A stretch of 6,341 nt of DNA from assembly GCA_938038165.1 (NCBI GenBank), contig CALHRB010000039.1, positions 1 to 6,341 on the forward strand, given 5' to 3'. The DNA is from Candidatus Kapaibacterium sp. (GTDB taxonomy: Bacteria > Bacteroidota > Ignavibacteria > Kapaibacteriales > UBA2268). The position numbers were made by a program, and so were the translations under genes. Every line of letters begins with the position of its first letter. The stretch's first letter is position 1. A model generated the notes under the pieces. The model saw nothing but the letters and a program-made list of their open reading frames with translations, was not told where the DNA came from and made no database searches. Below are positions 1 through 6,121 of the stretch, piece by piece.

Positions 1-31
1 AAATAATCTTACTATTTTTTTAAGACTAAAA

Positions 32-65
32 GGGATGTTTGTTCACTCAATAGTCCAAACATCCC
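32..65 (-). terminator. stem-loop, likely terminator of the propeller gene
   Basis: A perfect 10-bp inverted repeat, GGGATGTTTG at 32-41 and CAAACATCCC at 56-65, encloses a 14-nt loop. It starts about 36 nt beyond the stop codon of the minus-strand propeller gene. Read on the minus strand, the stem is followed by TTTTAGTCTT, a short and interrupted T-tract, so it fits a modest intrinsic terminator or a 3'-end stabilising hairpin. A competing 5-bp pairing (GACTA 24-28 with TAGTC 51-55) is also possible. On the plus strand the stem is followed by ATATTATAC rather than a T run, so termination in that direction is less likely. Confidence 0.6.
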
Positions 66-101
66 ATATTATACAAAAAATAAAATCTTATATTATATTT
101 T

Positions 102-1985
102 TTATTTCACAACAATAAAATTATAAACTGCCATGTCGCTAAATTGCTTTACAACAAGAGTGTAATTCCCACTTGTCAATCCATCAAGAGAAATATCTAC
201 CTTGTTATCTCCAATTATTACATTCGAGAATGTGTTTGAATAAACAATCCTTCCATTGAGATCATAAATCTCTATTTCAAATGGCTCAGTCTCTTCGGCA
301 AAAATTGAAAACCCGATTCTGTCTATTGCCGGGTTTGGATTGACTGCTCCAATTGAAAAACCTTGGTTTAAACTGAATGTCTCATCTGTTTCTACTTCTC
401 GGAATCTTGCTGCCCTCTGTTTCAGTGGATTCTTGGTTGCATTTCCATAGTTGTATTTCGCTGTCCCGTTTGATGGATCCCCATTATATCCAAATGCTTT
501 GATATAATACCATGTCAAAGCAGTTAATCCGCTTAAACTTATTGAATTTCCTGTTCCGTAGTAACATATTTTTGCGTTTCCTATTGATGGAGCCGATGAA
601 AAGTTAGTGTTATAGCTACTGTATGAGGTTCCATATACTGGCACGTCTGAGATGTCTAATGGATTATTTGCCTTGACTACCAAGAAACTTCCGGAACCGT
701 TTCCTTTATTCCAAGTTAAGCCCATAGAAGTTGATCTTACCTCCGAGGGTGTAATATTGCTTGCCTGTGTGGTTGGAAATCCACTTCCTGCAGTAAATGA
801 AACATCTGACTGAAATAACAAAACTCGATTATTGAAACTGTCATGAACCAAAATACATCCTAAAAGATTATCCACCGAAAAACCAGAAGGAAAATTTAAT
901 TTATTTTGTGCTGTTCCCGAAGTAAAATTTGTAAAGTTTGATTGCCCAAGCACAAAATCAGCATTTGCTCCGTTGGACTTAGAAGTAGCATTATTAAAAA
1001 TTAGCACTCTATTGCCAACGTAATCGGCTACATATAATCTGCCATTAGCATCAACAGCAAGACCATTGAGTCCACTCATTTTACTTTGAGAAATTCCGAC
1101 AATCTTAGAAACGAAATCAGATTGGCCTAAAACACCATCAGCATTTGCTCCGTTGGACTTGGATGCAGCATTGTCAAAACGAAGCACACGGTTATTATCA
1201 AAATCTGCAACAAATAAGCTGGTTCCACTAAAAGCTACACTACTTGGATAAGACATGCCGTTTTGAGTTGTTGTTTGAGTATTCGAAGTAAAATCAGATT
1301 GTCCTAAAACACCATCAGCATTTGCTCCGTTGGACTTGGATGCAGCATTGTTAAATTTTAAAACTCTATGGTTTCTATTATCAGCTACCCAAAGATTTCC
1401 ATTCCCGTCAAATGCAATTCCCCTTGGATTCTTAAGTCCACTCTGAGACGTTGCTTCAGTGTTAGATGTCATATTTGGTTGTCCAAGAACAACATCTGCA
1501 TTTGGTCCGTTTGACGAAAGTTGATGTGCATTATTGAATTTGAGAACTCTGTTATTTTCAGCATCAGCAATCCATAGAGTACCATTAGAAGAAACAGCTA
1601 ATCCTGTCGGTTTTGCAAGTGTATTAGCTGCAACTGAACCGCCTCTGTTCTGTTGATATGAAGTAAAATCAGGCTGACCGAATACAAGGTCTGCGTTGGG
1701 TTGATTTCCTGTAATGGGCCAATTATATCTTAAAACCCTATTTGCCGATAGATCAGATATATACATTTTGCCATTGATAGTATCAATTGCAGGCGAAGTT
1801 CCTGCCCACCATGAGAATAAATCCGGATAACCAATTCCATTTTGTGTTGTTGCACCAACATTTGATGTGAAGTTTGGTTGCCCGATGACATTCAAAGCAT
1901 TTTGCCCGTTAGTCCATTGAGAAGAAGATTCTGTTATGAGGGCAGACAAAGCTAAAATTAAAGTTAATAAAAAATACTTTTTCAT
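102..1985 (-). CDS. secreted six-bladed NHL-repeat beta-propeller protein with T9SS sorting domain
   Basis: This gene encodes a 627-residue exported protein of unknown ligand. Residues 1 to about 23 form a Sec signal peptide (MKKY, then a hydrophobic stretch, then ESSSQ). Six NHL-like repeats follow, with VLGQ-type motifs at about 35, 103, 168, 228, 287 and 347. Each runs as GQ.nFTS, then P.G.A.D..G.LyVAD..NNRVL.FNN, then NAD, which suggests a six-bladed propeller over residues 32-395. Residues 405-520 resemble the fibronectin-III-like modules common in Bacteroidota surface proteins (SGSFLVVKAN, then LTALTWYYIKAFGYNG). Residues 543-627 match the type A T9SS C-terminal sorting domain: NPNPA at 549, IEIYDLNGRIVYS, LTSGNYTLVVKQ, ending FIVVK. 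Export through the outer membrane with secretion or surface anchoring is therefore inferred. The start is supported by the signal peptide and by AGGGG five bases upstream. Function is likely scaffold or carbohydrate/protein binding; no catalytic motif is visible. The domain calls are firm and the biological role is unknown. Confidence 0.9.
   Translation of the reverse strand: MKKYFLLTLILALSALITESSSQWTNGQNALNVIGQPNFTSNVGATTQNGIGYPDLFSWWAGTSPAIDTINGKMYISDLSANRVLRYNWPITGNQPNADLVFGQPDFTSYQQNRGGSVAANTLAKPTGLAVSSNGTLWIADAENNRVLKFNNAHQLSSNGPNADVVLGQPNMTSNTEATSQSGLKNPRGIAFDGNGNLWVADNRNHRVLKFNNAASKSNGANADGVLGQSDFTSNTQTTTQNGMSYPSSVAFSGTSLFVADFDNNRVLRFDNAASKSNGANADGVLGQSDFVSKIVGISQSKMSGLNGLAVDANGRLYVADYVGNRVLIFNNATSKSNGANADFVLGQSNFTNFTSGTAQNKLNFPSGFSVDNLLGCILVHDSFNNRVLLFQSDVSFTAGSGFPTTQASNITPSEVRSTSMGLTWNKGNGSGSFLVVKANNPLDISDVPVYGTSYSSYNTNFSSAPSIGNAKICYYGTGNSISLSGLTALTWYYIKAFGYNGDPSNGTAKYNYGNATKNPLKQRAARFREVETDETFSLNQGFSIGAVNPNPAIDRIGFSIFAEETEPFEIEIYDLNGRIVYSNTFSNVIIGDNKVDISLDGLTSGNYTLVVKQFSDMAVYNFIVVK
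801..1892 (-). repeat. six tandem NHL blade-coding repeats
   Basis: The propeller portion of the minus-strand gene is an in-frame tandem repeat of about 59-68 codons per unit. The first two units are longest (68 and 65 codons) and the middle and later units settle at 59-60. The linker SKSNGANAD is repeated exactly three times, at the ends of units 3, 4 and 5. At DNA level the 20-mer beginning GCATTTGCTCC recurs exactly at 961, 1141 and 1318, and a diverged copy lies at 1498, giving spacings of 180, 177 and 180 nt. Confidence 0.85.
1114..1351 (-). repeat. near-identical 61-nt direct repeat pair within the blades
   Basis: Positions 1114-1174 and 1291-1351 are identical over 61 nt except for one base (G at 1125, T at 1302). 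They encode the blade junction FxNAASKSNGANADGVLGQSDF in two neighbouring propeller units, and the match stops abruptly on the 3' side after GCATTGT. Such identity, against much weaker similarity in the rest of the units, indicates a recent duplication or gene conversion within the gene. Confidence 0.8.
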
Positions 1986-2080
1986 GAAAACCCCTAAAAA
2001 TGTTGAAAAAAAATATTTCTATGTCAAAGAACTGAGTTTAAGCCTAAATTAATTTGTTTATTTTTTTTTTCAAAAATAAA

Positions 2081-2096
2081 TTTAATTATAATTAAA
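2081..2096. promoter_or_regulatory. perfect 16-bp AT palindrome containing TATAAT, possible promoter/operator
   Basis: TTTAATTATAATTAAA is a perfect 16-bp palindrome in the divergent spacer between the propeller gene and hrcA. It contains an exact TATAAT (2087-2092), about 100 bp ahead of the hrcA start; being palindromic, the -10-like hexamer reads almost as well on the other strand. The region 17 bp upstream is only a T run, so there is no convincing -35 box. In a spacer this AT-rich, such a palindrome can arise by chance, so this is a candidate only. Confidence 0.2.
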
Positions 2097-2193
2097 AACA
2101 ATAATAATTTTTTTATAACAAAAAAAATTATATTTTTATCAAAATTTTTTCTTAATCGTCTTCAATCATACTAAACTTATTAAGAATGATGAA

Positions 2194-3231
2194 ATGGTAA
2201 GGGATTTAAACCAAAGAGAGATTGATATATTAAGAACTATAATCCACCTATATATTTTGAATGCTACACCGGTGGGATCGAGAAGTCTGTCCAAATATCT
2301 CGAAGGCGATTATAAATTAAGCCCTGCTACCATCAGAAACGTAATGGCTGACTTAGAAGAAATGGAATTAATATCTCATCCACATACTTCAGCAGGAAGA
2401 GTCCCTACCGATAAGGGGTATAGGTTTTATGTTGACTCCCTTATGAAAAGAGAAGTTCTCAGTCATAAAGAAATGGAGACTTTAAGAAAATCCCTGAACC
2501 CAAATTTATCCGATGATATCTTAAAAGATGCTTCAAAACTTCTTGGAATGCTATCAAAATATTTAAGTATCGTTGAGCTACCACACTTCAATGATTTGAT
2601 TGTGTTCAGGATTGAGCTCATTTATGTTACATCAAACAGATTACTGGTTGTTTTGGCTCTTGATTCCAATATAGTTCGTACTGTAACACTGGAAGTTAAT
2701 TTTGAAGTCAATGAAAAAAATTTAGATGAACTCTCAAGGCTTATTAATGAAAAAATTTCTGGCAAACCCTTGAAATATATCAGGGACAACTTCAAGGACA
2801 TAATAACTGAATATAATTATGTTGACGCACCTCTTATCCGCCTCTTTATTGATTCGATTGACAAAGTTTTTAAAAATCCATATCAATCTGACAGAATTCA
2901 TATTTCAGGAACTCAAAATCTACTGAATTATCCCGAATTTGAGGATTTGGACAAAGTTCGAAGTGTGATTGAACTTATTGAAAACGAAGATATTATTATA
3001 CACCTTTTCGACACTTATGACACTGGTGAAAAATCTCCCCAGATTTTGATTGGCAAAGAAATCAATAATAAATTCCTTGAAGATTACAGTGTTGTTATTT
3101 CAAACTATAAGTATGGTTCAGCGTCAGGTTCTATTGGTTTAATAGGTCCAAAGAGAATGAATTATTCAAAAATTACTTCATTAATTCAGTATGTAACCGA
3201 TATTCTTTCTGAAGTTTCTGAAAAGCATTAA
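2194..3231 (+). CDS. hrcA: heat-inducible transcription repressor HrcA
   Basis: HrcA is the cytoplasmic repressor of class I heat-shock genes. In characterised species it binds CIRCE inverted repeats, and its activity depends on GroEL. This 345-residue protein is close to the usual family length. Residues 1-80 form the winged-helix DNA-binding region, with the hallmark segments TPVGSRSL (25-32), LSPATIRNVMADLE (42-55) and HTSAGRVPTDKGYRFYVD (64-81). The central and C-terminal GAF-like/dimerisation part includes GTQNLLNYPEF (239-249), IGKEI (286-290) and GSIGLIGPKRMNYSKI (312-327), all typical of HrcA. The chosen ATG aligns with the family N-terminus (NQREIDIL) and has only a weak TAAGAA leader. 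The gene lies 122 bp upstream of grpE-dnaJ on the same strand, the expected heat-shock context. No CIRCE-like sequence lies in the 208 bp before it, so self-repression through a canonical site is not evident. Confidence 0.97.
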   Translation: MVRDLNQREIDILRTIIHLYILNATPVGSRSLSKYLEGDYKLSPATIRNVMADLEEMELISHPHTSAGRVPTDKGYRFYVDSLMKREVLSHKEMETLRKSLNPNLSDDILKDASKLLGMLSKYLSIVELPHFNDLIVFRIELIYVTSNRLLVVLALDSNIVRTVTLEVNFEVNEKNLDELSRLINEKISGKPLKYIRDNFKDIITEYNYVDAPLIRLFIDSIDKVFKNPYQSDRIHISGTQNLLNYPEFEDLDKVRSVIELIENEDIIIHLFDTYDTGEKSPQILIGKEINNKFLEDYSVVISNYKYGSASGSIGLIGPKRMNYSKITSLIQYVTDILSEVSEKH

Positions 3232-3353
3232 AAATCCATTTTCTTAGTCTAAATTTTCTTTTTTTAGTATTTAATTTGATTGTAATATAAAACAAACAAG
3301 AATAGTTTATATTTATTCGTCTTTTTTATGTTGTAAAATAAACTTAAAATATT
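3232..3353 (+). other. AT-rich hrcA-grpE spacer, no CIRCE, no clear terminator
   Basis: The 122-bp gap holds no GC-containing hairpin, so hrcA transcription may continue into grpE. There is also no TTAGCACTC/GAGTGCTAA operator. TTTG at 3275-3278 followed 24 nt later by TAGTTTAT (3303-3310) is a poor match to the Bacteroidota TTTG/TAnnTTTG promoter. An internal promoter is possible but cannot be called by eye. The gap is larger than expected for tightly coupled operon members. Confidence 0.4.
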
Positions 3354-4088
3354 ATGAACGAAAATAAAGATAACAAGAAAAAACCTTTGAGACCGACATC
3401 TAATAAAGTTAAAGATCTTTATAATGCTTACCTTAAGAATGAGGGAAGCAGGCGAATACCCGTTACATTTTCCAAAGCCAAGGGTGATGAAATCAACGAA
3501 AAAAATACTCCAGAAAATGATCAAGACAATAAAATCTCTCAAGTGGAAATGAGCGAAGAAAATATAGAACAAACCGATGATAATATCTACGAAGAATTAT
3601 TCGAGAAAATAAAACAATTAGAAGCCGAAAGAGATGATTTGAAAGATCAGTTAATCAGAAAGGCAGCAGAATTTGAGAACCTAAGAAGAAGAACAATAAA
3701 AGAAAAGCAGGAACTGATTGATTATGCTAACGAGAAATTAATAACAAATCTTTTACCACTCCTTGACGATTTTTCAAAGGCATTAGATGCTGCTAATTCC
3801 AATTCCGATAACGAATCTCTTCGTCAAGGAATAGAAATGATTTATCAAAATACCAAAAAAGTTCTCTCAGAAGTTGGATTAAAACAAATGGAAAGTTCGA
3901 TCGGCAAAGCCTTCAACGTTGATTTTCATGATGCACTTATGTCTATGCCATCTGAATTTCCCGAGGGTTATGTTGTTCAGGAATTTCAACCCGGCTATAT
4001 GCTCAAGGATAAAGTCATACGCCATGCAAAAGTAGTTATTTCTTCAGGGGAACCACAAGAAAACGAGGGGGAATCCAATAATGAGTAA
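3354..4088 (+). CDS. grpE: nucleotide exchange factor GrpE
   Basis: GrpE dimers release ADP from DnaK and so drive its substrate cycle in the cytoplasm; in some species GrpE also acts as a thermosensor. The protein has 244 residues, against about 180-200 for most homologues. Residues 1-75 are a low-complexity polar extension, basic first (KKKPLRPTSNKVKDLY) and then rich in acidic residues and Asn. Residues 79-140 form the long dimerisation helix/coiled coil, with AAEFENLRRR (104-113) and LLPLLDDFSKALD (133-145). The C-terminal beta domain that contacts DnaK carries FNVDFHDALM (187-196) and the family signature FQPGYMLKDKVIRHAKVVIS (211-230). The ATG at 3354 follows an in-frame TAA at 3345 and has no Shine-Dalgarno sequence. 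Codon 66 is an internal ATG at 3549 preceded by AAGTGGAA, which would give 179 residues, so the start is less certain than the identity. The gene overlaps dnaJ by 8 bp. Confidence 0.96.
   Translation: MNENKDNKKKPLRPTSNKVKDLYNAYLKNEGSRRIPVTFSKAKGDEINEKNTPENDQDNKISQVEMSEENIEQTDDNIYEELFEKIKQLEAERDDLKDQLIRKAAEFENLRRRTIKEKQELIDYANEKLITNLLPLLDDFSKALDAANSNSDNESLRQGIEMIYQNTKKVLSEVGLKQMESSIGKAFNVDFHDALMSMPSEFPEGYVVQEFQPGYMLKDKVIRHAKVVISSGEPQENEGESNNE
4065..4072 (+). promoter_or_regulatory. purine-rich ribosome-binding site of dnaJ inside grpE
   Basis: GAGGGGGA sits 8 bases before the dnaJ ATG, within the last codons of grpE. It is an imperfect match to the Shine-Dalgarno sequence but stands out in a window whose other starts mostly lack one. 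Together with the 8-bp ATGAGTAA overlap (dnaJ start and grpE stop), it points to translational coupling of the two co-chaperones. Confidence 0.5.
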
Positions 4089-5274
4089 AAGAGATTACTA
4101 CGAAGTACTTGGAGTTAGCAGAAACTCAACACCAGACGAAATTAAGTCTGCTTACAGAAAACTTGCACTAAAATATCATCCTGACAGAAATCCTGACGAC
4201 AAAGAGGCTGAAGACAAATTCAAAGAAGCCGCCGAAGCTTACGAAGTTCTGATTGACAGCGACAAAAGGAGCAGATACGATAGATATGGTCACGACGGTT
4301 TAAGAGCTGGTCGAGATTTCCACACATATTCAGGTTTTGAAGATATATTTTCTGCTTTTAACGATGTTTTTAGAGGAAGTAGTATCTTCGATGATTTTTT
4401 TGGGAACAATTCAGGATTTGAATCCTTCAGTTCAAATCGAAGGAAAGGCTCCTCAGGAAGGGGGCTTGCTGAACGTGGCTCTGACCTTAGAATTCAAATG
4501 CCCCTAACTTTGGAAGAAATCGCAAATGGAGTCGAAAAACAGATTAAATATAAACACTGGGTAACATGCAAAGCTTGTAATGGAACTGGTGCTAACAGCT
4601 CACAAGGCTATAGACGATGTTCTGCTTGTGATGGCTCCGGTCAGATCAGACAGGTCTCAAGAACTATGTTCGGACAATTTGTAAATATTTCCACTTGCCC
4701 AACTTGCAATGGTAGTGGTCAGATTATTACCGATCCTTGCAAAGTTTGCTCTGGCGAGGGCAGAGTGATGGCTGAAGATACCGAAAAAATAAGTATTCCA
4801 GCCGGAGTTGAAGAAGGAAATTATTTACCATTACGTGGAAAAGGCAACGCAGGAAAAAGGGGCGGGGACGCCGGGGATCTTCTGGTTTTTATTCAGGAAA
4901 AGGAGCATCCGGAATTTGAAAGGCATAATAATGATGTTATATACAGGCTTCTGATTAGCTTCCCTGATGCGGTGCTTGGAACTGATATCGAAATCCCTAC
5001 TTTATATGGTCCTGAAAAAATTAAAATTGAACCCGGTTCACGCCCAGGACAATCAATTAAATTAAAAGGAAAAGGTATTCCTCATTTGAACAGCTATTCA
5101 AAAGGCGATCAAATAGTTATTATAAACATTTACATACCTCAAAGCTTAAGCTCTAAGGACAAAGCACTGATAAAAGAACTTGCAGAATCTCCAAACATTT
5201 CTCCCAAGAAAAAAACAACCAGAAAAGAAAAGGATTTTTTTGACAAAGTAAAAGATATTTTCTCAAAAGAATAA
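4081..5274 (+). CDS. dnaJ: chaperone protein DnaJ (class A Hsp40)
   Basis: DnaJ stimulates the DnaK ATPase and delivers unfolded clients to it in the cytoplasm. The 397-residue protein has the complete class A layout. The J domain covers residues 4-70 with the essential HPD at 33-35. A Gly/Phe-rich linker (about 71-130) contains DIF and SIFDDFFG motifs. The zinc-binding region has all four CxxCxGxG modules, at C163/C166, C180/C183, C206/C209 and C220/C223, so no zinc ligand is missing. The two C-terminal beta-sandwich client-binding domains follow, with GDLLVFIQEKEHPEFER (265-281) and GTDIEIPTLYG (300-310). A basic tail (KKKTTRKEK) ending in DFFDKVKDIFSKE extends the protein slightly past the usual 370-390 residues. 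The start overlaps the grpE stop, and dnaK is not in the window. The co-chaperone pair is evidently one transcription unit. Confidence 0.98.
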   Translation: MSKRDYYEVLGVSRNSTPDEIKSAYRKLALKYHPDRNPDDKEAEDKFKEAAEAYEVLIDSDKRSRYDRYGHDGLRAGRDFHTYSGFEDIFSAFNDVFRGSSIFDDFFGNNSGFESFSSNRRKGSSGRGLAERGSDLRIQMPLTLEEIANGVEKQIKYKHWVTCKACNGTGANSSQGYRRCSACDGSGQIRQVSRTMFGQFVNISTCPTCNGSGQIITDPCKVCSGEGRVMAEDTEKISIPAGVEEGNYLPLRGKGNAGKRGGDAGDLLVFIQEKEHPEFERHNNDVIYRLLISFPDAVLGTDIEIPTLYGPEKIKIEPGSRPGQSIKLKGKGIPHLNSYSKGDQIVIINIYIPQSLSSKDKALIKELAESPNISPKKKTTRKEKDFFDKVKDIFSKE

Positions 5275-5353
5275 ATTTGAGTTAATAATAGTTTTAGCCG
5301 AATAACTTTTTTTTTAATTTTGATTTTCTTTGTAAAAACAATCGAAAAAGATT

Positions 5354-6121
5354 ATGAAGTTCAAAACCATATTTATCACAGGAGCTTCAGCAGGAATTGG
5401 AGAATCTTGTGCAGAAGTTTTTGCTGAAAAAGGAGCCCGATTAATTCTTCTTGCCAGAAGAAGAGATAAACTGATAAATCTCGCCGCCGATTTACTAAAA
5501 AAATTTGGCACTGAAACTTACAGTATCGAATGCGATGTAAGAAATTATAAAGCAGTAGAAAAAGTAATTAACAATCTGCCAGATGAATGGAAAAGCATTG
5601 ATGTCCTTATCAATAATGCCGGACTGGCTCGTGGAATCGAAAAAATCCAAGAGGGAGTTCTGGAAAACTGGGAAGAAATGATTGACACCAACATTAAAGG
5701 TTTGCTCTATATGACCCGACTTATTCTGCCTGAAATGATTAAACGTGGCGAAGGTCATATCGTTAATATTGCCTCACTTGCCGGAAGGTATGTTTACCCA
5801 GGCGGTAATGTTTATTGTGCCACTAAATTCGCTGTAAAAGCTCTTTCAGAAAGCATGCTCATTGATTTGAACGGAACAGGGATAAAAGTTACAAACATCG
5901 ATCCTGGGCTGGTTGAAACTGAATTTTCTGAAGTAAGATTTCGTGGAGATAAAGAAAAAGCCAGGAAAGTTTATGAGGGTTATACCCCTCTTTTTGGCAG
6001 AGATATCGCCGAGATTATTTTGTTTGCAGTCAGCAGACCCCAGCATGTTATGATCCAGGATATTCTTATAACTCCAACAGATCAGGTTAATCCCTATATT
6101 TTGAATAAAAAGAGTAATTAA
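5354..6121 (+). CDS. YdfG-like NADP-dependent short-chain dehydrogenase
   Basis: This 255-residue protein is a classical short-chain dehydrogenase/reductase. It has a Rossmann cofactor motif TGASAGIG (9-16), NNAG (87-90), and the catalytic set N113, S141, Y154 and K158 (YxxxK). Arginines at 35-37 (LLARRRDKL) after the second strand favour NADP(H) over NAD(H). The segments WEEMIDTNIKGLLYMTR, PGGNVYCATK and DPGLVETEFSEVRFRGD closely resemble E. coli YdfG, a 3-hydroxy acid dehydrogenase acting on L-allo-threonine, serine and malonic semialdehyde. A reaction on small 3-hydroxy acids is inferred, and the true substrate may differ. The gene begins 79 bp after dnaJ with no Shine-Dalgarno sequence, and its stop codon abuts the next gene. 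The link to the chaperone genes looks positional rather than functional. Confidence 0.9.
   Translation: MKFKTIFITGASAGIGESCAEVFAEKGARLILLARRRDKLINLAADLLKKFGTETYSIECDVRNYKAVEKVINNLPDEWKSIDVLINNAGLARGIEKIQEGVLENWEEMIDTNIKGLLYMTRLILPEMIKRGEGHIVNIASLAGRYVYPGGNVYCATKFAVKALSESMLIDLNGTGIKVTNIDPGLVETEFSEVRFRGDKEKARKVYEGYTPLFGRDIAEIILFAVSRPQHVMIQDILITPTDQVNPYILNKKSN

Noticed and set aside
1001..1009. TTAGCACTC, an exact CIRCE half-site
   Set aside because: It lies inside the propeller gene, where its reverse complement encodes part of NRVLIFNN. The second arm GAGTGCTAA is absent at the required 9-nt spacing (CGTAATCGG is there), and it is over 1 kb from hrcA. It is a coincidence of coding sequence.
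1999..2027. Minus-strand TTGACA (2027-2022) with AACATT 17 bp on (2004-1999), as a promoter for the propeller gene
   Set aside because: The -35 hexamer is exact, but AACATT is a poor -10. The start of transcription would fall about 7 nt from the ATG, inside the AGGGG leader. The organism group also uses a different promoter consensus.
3264..3572. Minus-strand open frame of 102 codons across the hrcA-grpE spacer and grpE start
   Set aside because: It is antisense to grpE, of biased Phe/Ile/Lys composition typical of reversed AT-rich DNA, and shows no recognisable domain.
5280..5315. Possible terminator after dnaJ (AGTTA...TAACT followed by nine T)
   Set aside because: The T run is good, but the stem is only 4-5 bp of mostly A/T with a loop of about 18 nt, which is too weak to call.
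2049..5325. Shared TTAATTTG-like strings before hrcA (2049), grpE (3271) and the dehydrogenase (5314)
   Set aside because: The distances to the start codons differ widely (145, 83 and 40 nt) and the strings are low-complexity A/T. A common regulatory site is not supported by sequence alone.
5314..6046. Three minus-strand open frames (5314-5511, 5495-5758, 5846-6046)
   Set aside because: All are antisense to the well-supported dehydrogenase, short, and without family features.
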